Positions 1-11,900 of a stretch of DNA of 64,000 nucleotides are shown one piece after another. The notes beneath the pieces are model-generated. The model worked only from the letters and a program-made list of their open reading frames with translations. It was not told the DNA's origin and did no database searches. The DNA comes from an uncultured Oscillibacter sp. Its GTDB lineage: Bacteria > Bacillota > Clostridia > Oscillospirales > Oscillospiraceae. Numbering within the stretch: position 1 is the stretch's first letter; each line of letters begins with the position of its first letter. The DNA lies in contig CAJTMG010000016.1 of the NCBI GenBank assembly GCA_910577405.1, forward strand, positions 11,324 through 75,323. The letters are read 5' to 3'. Position numbers and translations under genes: made by a program.

Positions 1-780
1 GGAGAGGCGGCCTGGGAGGGTGTTTGTCAAACCGGAAGCACCATCTGGACAGGGGTCAGGGAAACGGCCACGTCTGCGGCGGAATCCCTGGGGGCCTGGT
101 GGGAGGAAGTGACCGCGCCGCCTCCGGAAGACGATGTAGCCCTTGCCCTGGCGGAACCGGAGCTGACGCCGCCAAGAGAACTGCTGGACCCTCTGGTCAG
201 CGACATCATAACCCGGAACGGCGTGGAATACCTGACCGGCGGCGGTGTGGATATCGTCTACTACGCCCAGACCGACCAGGCCCGGGCAGAGCAGAAGTAC
301 GGCACAGACCCCCTGAGCACCCACGGCTGCGGCCCCACGGCGATGGCGATGGCGGTTTCCAGCCTGACAGACACGACAGTAGACCCGGAGGAAATGGCGC
401 GGGTCTGTGTGGACGGCGGCTACTGGTGCAAGGGCCATGGGTCGTATCTGTCCATCGTGCAGGGCGTTGCGAAGACCTACGGCCTGGAATGCGAAGCCCT
501 GGACCCCGCCGCCTTGAACGAGGACGCTCTGCTCACCCGGCTGACGAACGGCGAGGTAGCGGTGGCGCTGGTGGGCAGCGGGCATTTTACCAAGAACGGC
601 CATTTTATCCTTCTGCGCGGCGTGACCCTGGGGGGAGATATCCTGGTAGCCGACCCCGCCAGCCGTGACCGGAGCCTGATTCCCTGGGAACTCTCCCTGA
701 TCCTGGACGAGCTTTCCTCCAGCAGGACCAACGGCGCGCCCCTTTGGATACTCTCACGATCCATGGACGCTCCAGAATAA
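1..780 (+). CDS. C39-like papain-fold cysteine protease, 5' end outside window
   Basis: The reading frame is open from the first base, so the true start lies upstream and only the last 259 residues are seen. The C-terminal part resembles the peptidase C39-like (C39_2) family: a YYAQTDQ segment leads into HGCGPTAMAMA, where the Cys would be the nucleophile. A GHFTKNGHFILLRGV segment supplies the His, and VADPAS follows with the Asp. These are the expected catalytic positions of a papain-like fold. The visible upstream part is Trp/Glu/Pro-rich linker; an export signal or cell-wall-binding domain could lie outside the window. Substrate is unknown; wall or secreted peptide processing is inference. 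A bidirectional terminator follows directly. Family call fairly sure, role not. Confidence 0.75.
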   Translation, partial: GEAAWEGVCQTGSTIWTGVRETATSAAESLGAWWEEVTAPPPEDDVALALAEPELTPPRELLDPLVSDIITRNGVEYLTGGGVDIVYYAQTDQARAEQKYGTDPLSTHGCGPTAMAMAVSSLTDTTVDPEEMARVCVDGGYWCKGHGSYLSIVQGVAKTYGLECEALDPAALNEDALLTRLTNGEVAVALVGSGHFTKNGHFILLRGVTLGGDILVADPASRDRSLIPWELSLILDELSSSRTNGAPLWILSRSMDAPE

Positions 781-782
781 AA

Positions 783-822
783 GAGAACCCGGACAGCCTT
801 TGCAGGTTTGCCCGGGTTTTTT
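783..822. terminator. Bidirectional intrinsic terminator
   Basis: AACCCGG (from 786) pairs with CCGGGTT (812-818). A T-run follows on the plus strand and CTCTTTT on the minus strand. It sits between the convergent cysteine protease and pyruvyltransferase-FrhB genes. A smaller hairpin (TTCCG/CGGAA) lies near 866-884, before the minus-strand gene ends. Confidence 0.8.
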
Positions 823-909
823 GACTTTTTCCACAAAGTTATTAACAAGCGTGGTTGGGGGATGCTTCCGTCAGCGGAAGGAAGATGTTTCACCGATGCA
901 GTCCGCCCG

Positions 910-3201
910 TTATTTTATCAGTTTCCGGATTTTCGCCTTGACTTCCGGAGACAGAACCTTGGAAGCGGCGCGGACGGGCAGAGGCGGCAGGGCGCAGAAT
1001 TTCCGCAGGACCTGCTCGAAGGGTTCCAGGGCGTAGGCGGCGAAGAAGGCAGCCCGGTCCGGCGGGAGATTGATGGGGGAGGCAAGCCGGGGATTTCCAG
1101 CGATGGCGCGTTCAGGGGAAAAGGGCATTCGTCCCAGGCGGAGGCGGTCGAAGAGATGGCTTCCATGGGCGGTATTGACCAGGAGCAGGCTGACGCCCCA
1201 GGGCTGCTGATCGGACAATTCCTCCGGACGCAGGCCCCAGAAATCGCCCAGGGTAAAATCTCCGGGACGGTTCATGCTGGCGTAAGGGCACCGGTAACAG
1301 CAGGGCCGTAAGAAGAGCGCCCGCCCGAAGGCCCTGCCGTACTCCGTCTGGAACAGGGGCCGGCTGTCCACGGTGCCGTCTTCAAACACAGCAGTAAAAT
1401 GACTGTTCTTCCAGCCCTCAACTTTATTCCGGAATCGTACAGTCTGCAAGCCCCTGCTCTTCCGCGACTCGATGACCCGGACCATATCCTCCCAGACGCC
1501 CGGCGACGGCACGCCCTGACAGACCAGATCGCAGGTGGTCAGGTTTTCCGGACGCTCTCCCAAATACCGGTACAGGCCATCCACTTGACAAGGCGTGCCG
1601 GAAAAGAGCACTGGCCGGGTTTCCAGACACTTTTTCACTTCCCGGAATGTCTCCCCTAAATCGCTCTGCACGTATTTTGCACCCCGCAGACGCCAAAGGT
1701 CCTCTTTCCGGAAGCACGCGATATGATGCAGATGCTGCCGCCCGTCCAAAGCCGCGCCAAAGACCACGCCGCCGCCCTCCAGCACGTCCTCCGCAAGGGC
1801 CGAGAACACGCCGCCGGAGGTAGAGTCCCGCCGCACTTCACCATCTTTATTCCACGCCGCAAAGACCACAGGCAAAGCCTTGGACGCGCGTTCCGTCAAA
1901 GCCGGACAGACAGCCGTACAGCGCCCGCACCCCACGCAGGCCTCCGGGTCCACCTTCGGATACGCGAACCCTTCCCGGTCCCGTGTCATGGAGATAGCGT
2001 CCCTGGGGCATACGTTCTGACAGGCGGTGCATCCGGTGCAATGGCTCAAATCCGCCAGCACAGGCCCGGGCCGCTCATCAGAAACCGGTTCCGGCTGATA
2101 GGGACGGTCTTCCAAAGCGGCGCGGAGATAAGCCAGCGAATCCTGCCGGGCGGCTTCCAGACGGCGCTGAGGCTGGCTCCAATCGATGTTATCCAGCAGT
2201 CCCGCCGTACAGCCCTGGCCCACGACTCTGCCGGAAAGCCCCAGACGGCTCAGCAGGCTGAAGGTCCGGGAGTGCTCCGGCGCGGCCAGTTCTGCGGGAG
2301 CGACAGATGTAAAGAACGGCCGCTGGAACTGTACGGAAAAGACGGTGCCATGGAAAGAATTGGTACAGACAAAGGCAGCGTTCCGGAACAGCCGCAGAAA
2401 CTCCGCCGGACCCGCGTCAAGGATCAGCCGGGCCTTTGGATGCACCCGCCGCCGAGCCCCGCAGAGCTGTACCACAGGCAGACCGGTTTCCTTGGCAAGA
2501 CGGTCCACATAAGGCGTCACGGCTCCCGGCTTGCTGATGCAGTAACAGAGGATATATCCCCCCTGTATGGACAGCGGCGCGGCCATGGACTCCCACTGTT
2601 CCGCGGTCAGCAGCAGGGTAGGGTCCAGGACCATAGGCGCGTCCCGGCCCGTAAGCTGACGGATGATTTCCCGTCCCTGCCGTTCCCGCGCGGAGAGATG
2701 GGAGTACTGCGCCAGCCAATCCCGCAGACGGTCCTCCATCTCGTCGGGCACGCGCGGAATTCCAAAGGAGGGCGCGTAGGCAATCTTCCGCCGCTGGGAG
2801 AACGCGCCGAAAAACACGGGGTCGAACTGGCCGTTGGGAAAGATTTTCGGATTCCAGATCTGGTCGCTGCCGGAGAGGATCAGATCGTAGGGAAGGTCTG
2901 TCCGGCGCAGTTCCTCCAGGCTCTCAAACCGCCGGGGGCTGATGGGCAGATGCTCCCGTGAAAAGGCTTCGAACCTCAGCCAGCGGTTCCGGAGGGCCTT
3001 GTAATGAAGCGCCGTGTGAGCGTCCGCCGCCGCGCTGGAAGGGCCTTTCGGCGGGACGAAGAGCCGGTTGTCCTGATTCACAAAATAGTCAATGATTTCG
3101 CATTCTGCGCCCAGGGATTCCACAGCAAGGGCCGTGGCCGCCGCCTGCAATAACGCGCCGTAATGATGGATGTGATAAAATGTGACAAGCCCTGCCTTCA
3201 A
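910..3201 (-). CDS. Polysaccharide pyruvyl transferase fused to ferredoxin and FrhB-like domain
   Basis: Two enzymes in one chain of 763 residues. Residues ~1-340 match the polysaccharide pyruvyl transferase family (start KAGLVTFYHIHHYGALLQA; later SGSDQIWNPK and CTNSFHGTVFS, the usual conserved blocks). Around 385-440 are two 4Fe-4S motifs, CTGCTACQNVCP and CVGCGRCTAVCP. The rest matches coenzyme F420 hydrogenase/dehydrogenase beta subunit (FrhB) domains, with DSTSGGVFSALAED and LFSGTPCQVDGL. Both families occur in cell-surface polysaccharide loci, where the FrhB part is thought to do flavin/Fe-S redox chemistry on a sugar; the exact reaction is unknown. I choose the TTG start at 3201 because AAAGGAGAGG lies just upstream; an ATG at 3261 in frame would add 20 poorly conserved residues. 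It follows the dCMP deaminase gene by about 106 bases on the same strand and may share its promoter. Confidence 0.85.
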   Translation of the reverse strand: MKAGLVTFYHIHHYGALLQAAATALAVESLGAECEIIDYFVNQDNRLFVPPKGPSSAAADAHTALHYKALRNRWLRFEAFSREHLPISPRRFESLEELRRTDLPYDLILSGSDQIWNPKIFPNGQFDPVFFGAFSQRRKIAYAPSFGIPRVPDEMEDRLRDWLAQYSHLSARERQGREIIRQLTGRDAPMVLDPTLLLTAEQWESMAAPLSIQGGYILCYCISKPGAVTPYVDRLAKETGLPVVQLCGARRRVHPKARLILDAGPAEFLRLFRNAAFVCTNSFHGTVFSVQFQRPFFTSVAPAELAAPEHSRTFSLLSRLGLSGRVVGQGCTAGLLDNIDWSQPQRRLEAARQDSLAYLRAALEDRPYQPEPVSDERPGPVLADLSHCTGCTACQNVCPRDAISMTRDREGFAYPKVDPEACVGCGRCTAVCPALTERASKALPVVFAAWNKDGEVRRDSTSGGVFSALAEDVLEGGGVVFGAALDGRQHLHHIACFRKEDLWRLRGAKYVQSDLGETFREVKKCLETRPVLFSGTPCQVDGLYRYLGERPENLTTCDLVCQGVPSPGVWEDMVRVIESRKSRGLQTVRFRNKVEGWKNSHFTAVFEDGTVDSRPLFQTEYGRAFGRALFLRPCCYRCPYASMNRPGDFTLGDFWGLRPEELSDQQPWGVSLLLVNTAHGSHLFDRLRLGRMPFSPERAIAGNPRLASPINLPPDRAAFFAAYALEPFEQVLRKFCALPPLPVRAASKVLSPEVKAKIRKLIK

Positions 3202-3307
3202 AACTGACCCTCTCCTTTTGTAAGAACTGCATTCCCGCGGTTCTGCTGGAAGTTTGCCCATAAAACTGCGTATTCAAAATTGCCCGACAATAGACCCAGG
3301 ACGACCA

Positions 3308-3814
3308 TCACTGCTCCCTCACAATATCCGGCATATTCAGCGGCGAGGCAAGGTCGTCCTGCGCAACCCAGTCGGCCACCTGCACCACGTCGAACGCGGT
3401 CCGAGTGCGCCGGATGACCACCCGTGACAATCCAGCGTTGATAATCATACGGCGGCACATCAGGCAGGAGGTAGCGTCCCCCAAAAGCAGGTCCGTCTGC
3501 GCGTCACGGCCCACCAGGTAGAGGGTGCCTCCGGCCATATCCCGGCGGGAAGCGGAAATGATGGCGTTGGCCTCCGCGTGGACGCTTCTGCAAAGCTCGT
3601 ACCGCTGGCCCCGGGGAATCTGAAGGGCTTCCCGGGAGCAGAAGCCCATGTCCACGCAGTTGGCACGGCCACGGGGAGCGCCGTTGTAGCCCGTGGAAAT
3701 AATTTCGTCGTTGTTCACAATAATGGCCCCGTAGACCCGCCGCAGACAGGTCGCCCGCCGCAGAACCGACTCCGCAATGTCAAGGTAATAGTTTTCCTTG
3801 CTGATTCGCTCCAT
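3308..3814 (-). CDS. dCMP deaminase (zinc cytidine/deoxycytidylate deaminase)
   Basis: 168 residues with the complete zinc deaminase signature: HAEANAI (zinc His and catalytic Glu) and CLMCRRMIINAG (two zinc Cys). The TGYNGAPRG segment near residue 40 and an extra Cys-rich stretch before HAEAN are typical of deoxycytidylate deaminases, which convert dCMP to dUMP in the cytoplasm to feed thymidylate synthesis; close homologues are named ComEB in competence loci. The start has AAAGGAGG seven bases upstream and a consensus promoter at 3843-3871. Distinction from a general tRNA or cytosine deaminase rests on length and the GYNG motif. Confident call. Confidence 0.9.
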   Translation of the reverse strand: MERISKENYYLDIAESVLRRATCLRRVYGAIIVNNDEIISTGYNGAPRGRANCVDMGFCSREALQIPRGQRYELCRSVHAEANAIISASRRDMAGGTLYLVGRDAQTDLLLGDATSCLMCRRMIINAGLSRVVIRRTRTAFDVVQVADWVAQDDLASPLNMPDIVREQ

Positions 3815-3842
3815 ATCTCCGCCTCCTTTGTGCGTTTTCTAC

Positions 3843-3871
3843 ATTCTATCACGCCGGTTCCGGTTTGGCAA
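3843..3871 (-). promoter_or_regulatory. Sigma-A promoter for dCMP deaminase gene
   Basis: On the minus strand TTGCCA is followed after 17 bases by TAGAAT, about 28 bases before the dCMP deaminase start codon. The spacer is GC-rich (an AACCGG repeat). Confidence 0.7.
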
Positions 3872-3971
3872 AGCCTTTCTTTTCTTTCTTTGACAAAGAT
3901 TGACGTTTTCCGCAGAACAGGTCTCCGTTTCGGTCCCGCGGTTTTTTGCCTGCAAATCTGTCAGGAACCCC

Positions 3972-4000
3972 TTGTAAATTGGACGTTGGTGGTGTATGAT
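3972..4000 (+). promoter_or_regulatory. Sigma-A promoter for small membrane protein
   Basis: TTGTAA, 17 bases, TATGAT on the plus strand, 44 bases before the start at 4045. The rest of the 230-base gap (3815-4044) shows no coding signal. Confidence 0.65.
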
Positions 4001-4044
4001 AGTGTTGCCGATTTTGAATGAAATCAGAACAGGAGGAACCTGCA

Positions 4045-4230
4045 ATGAGCAAAACCGCAAGTCTGGTGATGAAAATTATTGGGGCGAGCCTGGCCTTCGC
4101 CGCCGTCGTGTGCCTGCTGATTGGCGGCTGGCACGATCTGAGCGTTGGCTGCTGCGGGCTTAAGAATCGCTTGGGCAAGAAGTTCAGCTCGGAGTACGAC
4201 GACTATGCCGACGAGGAGCTTTACGACTGA
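4045..4230 (+). CDS. Small single-pass membrane protein, 61 residues
   Basis: I do not recognise a family. The ATG at 4045 has AGGAGG nine bases upstream; an in-frame ATG at 4018 lacks a ribosome binding site. Residues ~8-27 (MKIIGASLAFAAVVCLLIGG) form one hydrophobic segment. It is followed by a short loop with a Cys pair and a basic then acidic tail (KNRLGKKFSS, DDYADEELYD). It has its own promoter and terminator, so it is a stand-alone unit. The layout (one helix, charged cytoplasmic tail) suits a small membrane-associated regulator or envelope protein, but nothing points to a particular role. Confidence 0.7.
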   Translation: MSKTASLVMKIIGASLAFAAVVCLLIGGWHDLSVGCCGLKNRLGKKFSSEYDDYADEELYD

Positions 4231-4253
4231 GCAGCTCACACCCTGAACACGCC

Positions 4254-4302
4254 GCGAAAAAAGACGGTCGTCCTTTTACCTGGGAACGGCCGCCTTTTTT
4301 TG
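4254..4302 (+). terminator. Intrinsic terminator after small membrane protein
   Basis: AAAAAAGACGGTCGT pairs imperfectly with ACGGCCGCCTTTTTTT, with an A-tract before and a T-tract after the stem. Confidence 0.75.
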
Positions 4303-4309
4303 GATTGGA

Positions 4310-4484
4310 AGTCAGGAGCGAGGAATCAGGAGTTTTTGACTGGGAAATGCGATGCAGGGTAATGACAAGGCAAAAATAAAAAAATCAGGAGCTTATCCTG
4401 AAAAACCAACCGAATTCCAGTCAATTCCTGATAAAAAGGGGCTGGCTGGATTTGAGTCAACCCTTCTTTCCTGACTCCTGATTT
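4310..4484. repeat. Cluster of TCAGGA-type short repeats in both orientations
   Basis: About seven copies of a TCAGGA(A/G) word lie in 175 noncoding bases: forward near 4312, 4324 and 4388, and inverted near 4397, 4424, 4470 and 4476. One pair forms TCAGGA-GCTTA-TCCTGA. A longer imperfect inverted repeat joins ATCAGGAGTTTTTGACTGG with the complement of CCAGTCAATTCCTGAT. Similar words (GAATGAGGAATT, CCTGATTCCTGAC) recur at 23710-23730 and 53730-53790. It resembles a decayed dispersed palindromic element; no gene is seen here. Confidence 0.5.
4431..4463 (-). terminator. Candidate minus-strand terminator of the 67-residue membrane protein gene
   Basis: Read on the minus strand, GGGTTG pairs with CAGCCC (one G.U) and is followed by CCTTTTTATC. 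It lies just after the stop codon at 4485. Confidence 0.5.
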
Positions 4485-4688
4485 CTAATTGACAAGGAGC
4501 AGCGCAGTGCAGACAAGTCCCGCCAGGAAGCAGACCGCGCCGCCGAACCGGGTATTCCGCAGATAGCTTTCCGACGGGTTTCCCTGCCGCGTCTTCCAGG
4601 CTTCCGTCAGCTCATAAAAAATATCGGGCCGCAGGAACATCAGCGCCCCCCAGCCCATCAGGAAAATCCCGCCCAGGACATACAGCAT
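4485..4688 (-). CDS. Small two-helix membrane protein, 67 residues (DUF6199-like)
   Basis: Two hydrophobic segments (residues ~2-20 and ~50-66) flank a soluble loop with the pattern RPDIFYELTEAWKTRQG..PSESYLRNTRFGG. The P-xx-FY-ELTE-WK and S-YL-xx-R-GG pattern resembles the DUF6199 family of small Firmicute membrane proteins. I name that family from memory, so treat it as tentative. The ATG at 4688 is preceded by GGAGGTG at good spacing; longer in-frame extensions to the right run into the divergent rpoB promoter and are rejected. Function unknown. Confidence 0.7.
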   Translation of the reverse strand: MLYVLGGIFLMGWGALMFLRPDIFYELTEAWKTRQGNPSESYLRNTRFGGAVCFLAGLVCTALLLVN

Positions 4689-4738
4689 GAAAAACACCTC
4701 CAGGGACCGCCGGAAAACAAAAAAGGGCAGATTCCCCC

Positions 4739-4767
4739 TTGACATTCCGGGAATGCCATGGTAAAAT
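4739..4767 (+). promoter_or_regulatory. Consensus sigma-A promoter of rpoBC with palindrome in spacer
   Basis: TTGACA (4739-4744), 17 bases, TAAAAT (4762-4767). The spacer holds the palindrome CATTCCGGGAATG (4743-4755), which could be an operator. Transcription should start near 4774, giving a leader of about 187 bases before rpoB. Confidence 0.8.
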
Positions 4768-4776
4768 AAGCTACTT

Positions 4777-4855
4777 ATTTTCAGGAGCTGAAAATCCTCC
4801 CGCTCCTGCTCTTGACGACAGCATAGCACATTTCCCAGCAGATTGCAAGAGCAGG
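4777..4855 (+). promoter_or_regulatory. Hairpin-rich rpoB leader
   Basis: Two perfect stems lie in the untranslated leader. ATTTTCAG/CTGAAAAT (4777-4795, 3-base loop) is almost at the predicted 5' end. CCTGCTCTTG/CAAGAGCAGG (4805-4814 with 4846-4855) follows. AGATTTTTAAC comes just after the second stem, so it might attenuate transcription. A run of nine C lies at 4896-4904. Roles are inferred. Confidence 0.55.
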
Positions 4856-4960
4856 GCAAAAGATTTTTAACAACACTGCCTTGTGTGTCCCTGTACCCCC
4901 CCCCTATGACTTTGCCGCTTTCGCCAACGGCGCGGGAGAGGCAGAAAGGTGAATGTGAAG

Positions 4961-8896
<3,936 letters not shown>

Positions 8897-8913
8897 AGGA
8901 GGACTGCGCAACT

Positions 8914-11900
8914 ATGAGCGATTACAAAGCGGGAAATAATATTGCCTTTGACGCCATTAAAATAGGGATGGCTTCGCCGGAGCAGATTCGCGAATGGTCC
9001 TACGGCGAGGTGAAAAAACCCGAAACCATCAACTACCGCACCCTCAAGCCGGAACGGGACGGCCTGTTCTGCGAGCGGATCTTCGGGCCTACCAAGGACT
9101 GGGAGTGTCACTGCGGAAAGTACAAGAAGATCCGCTACAAGGGGAAGATCTGCGACCGCTGCGGCGTGGAGGTCACCCGTGCCAAGGTCCGCCGGGAACG
9201 GATGGGCCATATCGAGCTGGCTACCCCCGTCAGCCATATCTGGTACTTTAAGGGCATCCCCTCCCGGATGGGCCTGCTGCTGGATATCAGCCCCAGGATT
9301 CTGGAGAACGTGCTCTATTTCGCCAGCTATATCGTCATTGACCCCGGCGAGACCCCTTTGAGCCGGAATCAGATCCTCTCTGAAAAAGAATATCGGGATT
9401 ACCGGGAAAAATATGAGGACGATTTCGAGGCCGGTATGGGCGCGGAGGCCGTTAAAAAACTGCTCCAGGCCGTGGATATGGAGAAGCTCTCCCAGCAGCT
9501 CCACGCCGAACTGAAGGGCGCTTCCGGCCAGAAAAAGACCCGGATCGTCAAGCGGCTGGAGGTGGTGGACGCCTTCCGGATTTCCGGGAACAAGCCGGAG
9601 TGGATGATTATCGACGTGCTGCCGGTGATCCCTCCCGAGCTGCGGCCTATGGTTCAGCTGGACGGCGGACGCTTCGCCACCTCTGACCTGAACGACCTCT
9701 ATCGCCGGGTGATTAACCGCAACAACCGTTTGAAAAGACTGATTCAGCTCAATGCCCCTGATATCATTATCCGGAACGAAAAGCGGATGCTCCAGGAGGC
9801 CGTGGACGCCCTGATTGACAACGGACGCCGGGGCCGCGCCGTGACCGGTGCCAATAACCGGGCCCTGAAATCCCTCAGCGATCTGCTCAAGGGCAAGCAG
9901 GGGCGTTTCCGGCAGAACCTTCTGGGCAAGCGGGTGGACTACTCCGGACGTTCCGTTATCGTGGTTGGCCCTGAGCTGAAAATCTACCAGTGCGGCGTGC
10001 CCAAGGAAATGGCTGTGGAACTCTTCCGGCCCTTTATTATGAAGAAGCTGGTGGAGGACCAGACGGCCAATAATATCAAGTCCGCCAAGAAGATGGTGGA
10101 TAAGGGAGACACCGCCGTCTGGGACGCCCTGGACGTGATTATAAAAGACCATCCCGTCATGCTGAACCGCGCGCCTACCCTGCACCGTCTGGGCATTCAG
10201 GCGTTCGAGCCGGTTCTGGTGGACGGCCGGGCTTTGAAGCTCCATCCCCTGAACTGCACCGCCTTTAACGCGGACTTCGACGGCGACCAGATGGCGATTC
10301 ACGTCCCCCTGTCCGCCGAGGCTCAGGCGGAGGCCCGGATTCTCATGCTCTCCGCCAATAACCTCCTGCGGCCTCAGGACGGCGGGCCTGTCACCGTGCC
10401 TACGCAGGATATGGTGCTGGGTTCCTATTACCTGACCATGGACCGGATGGGCAGGGCGGAAAAGGGCGCGGAGGAGATCTGGTGCGAAGGCCGGGGAGAT
10501 ACCAGATTGGAAGCCGGGCAGGTTGTCAGCGCGGACCTGTTCCTTGCCGCCAATGAGTGTGTTGATAAGGCCAACGCGGTCGCTGAAGAGGCCAACGCGG
10601 AGATTGAGAAGGCCTTAAAGACAGTCAAAAGGGCGGAAGGGGACGGTTTCAATGAGAAGCCGCGTTCTGACGTCGATGCGCTCGTTAAAAAGGCCTGCAA
10701 GGAGATTGCCAGAGTCAACAGGATTCTTGACAAGGCGGAGAAGGCAGAGCAGGACTGCGGCGGCTCCGTTATAGAGAAGCTCCGGGCCGCCAGCGCCGCG
10801 CTTGACTGGGACGGTAAGGACGGCAAAACGGCAGAAGACGCCGCTGATGTGGAGCTTGTTCCAGTGGAGAAGTTTCCCCTGAAACAAAAGGCCGTCTATA
10901 AACCCCTGCGGATGTACGCCAGCGAGGACGAGGCAATGATGGCCTATAACGAGGGCGTGATCGGCGCGCATTGCCCCATTCTGGTCCGCCGGACGCTGAT
11001 TCATCAGACCGTGATTGAGGAAGAGGGTCAGACAGCCATTGTGGACCCCAGCTTCGAGGAGTGGATTACCCCCAACCGGCTTCAGGTGATGCGTACCCGG
11101 AGAAACGGACGGCAGAATTACCGCGTCCGGGAGGAAGCCTTTGTTCAGGTGGTGGAAATCACCCCGGGCCGGATTATCTTCAATCATAACGTGCCCCAGG
11201 ACCTGGGCTTTGTGGACCGCGTCGTCTACTCCGAGGAAGAAATCCAGAACGCCAGCCCCGAAGAACAGGCCCGGATGCGAGAGGCGATGCGGCACGTCTG
11301 CGATTACGAGATTACCAGGACCTGCGGCAAGAAGCAGCTGGGCGAGATTGTTGACAAAACCATCAACAAGCACGGCTTTACCATGGCCGCGGAGGTCCTG
11401 GACGCGGTGAAGTCCACAGGCTACAAGTATTCCACTCAGGCCGCCATTACCGTTTCCATCGCCGATATGACCATCCCGCCGAAAAAGTATGAAATGGTTG
11501 CCGCAACGGAACGGACCGTTCTGGATATTGAAGCGCAGTATATGATGGGCTTCATGACGGAACAGGAACGCTATAAGCAGGTGGTGGAGAGCTGGGAGGC
11601 GACCACCGAAGACGTGTCCAAGGCGCTGCAGGCCAATCTGGACCGCTACAACCCCATTTTCATGATGGCCGATTCCGGCGCCCGCGGTTCCATGAAGCAG
11701 ATCCGCCAGCTTGCCGGTATGCGCGGACTGATCGCCAACACCGCCGGCAGGACCATCGAGATTCCCATCAAGGCCAACTACCGCGAGGGCCTGACGGCGC
11801 TTGAATATTTCATCTCCAGCCGCGGCGCGCGAAAGGGCCTGGCCGATACCGCCCTCCGCACCGCCGACTCCGGTTACCTGACCCGCCGGATGGTGGACGT

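Noticed and set aside
4896..4904. Run of nine C upstream of rpoB as a phase-variable switch
   Set aside because: Phase variation of an essential polymerase gene is implausible; it may be part of the leader or a sequencing-sensitive run.
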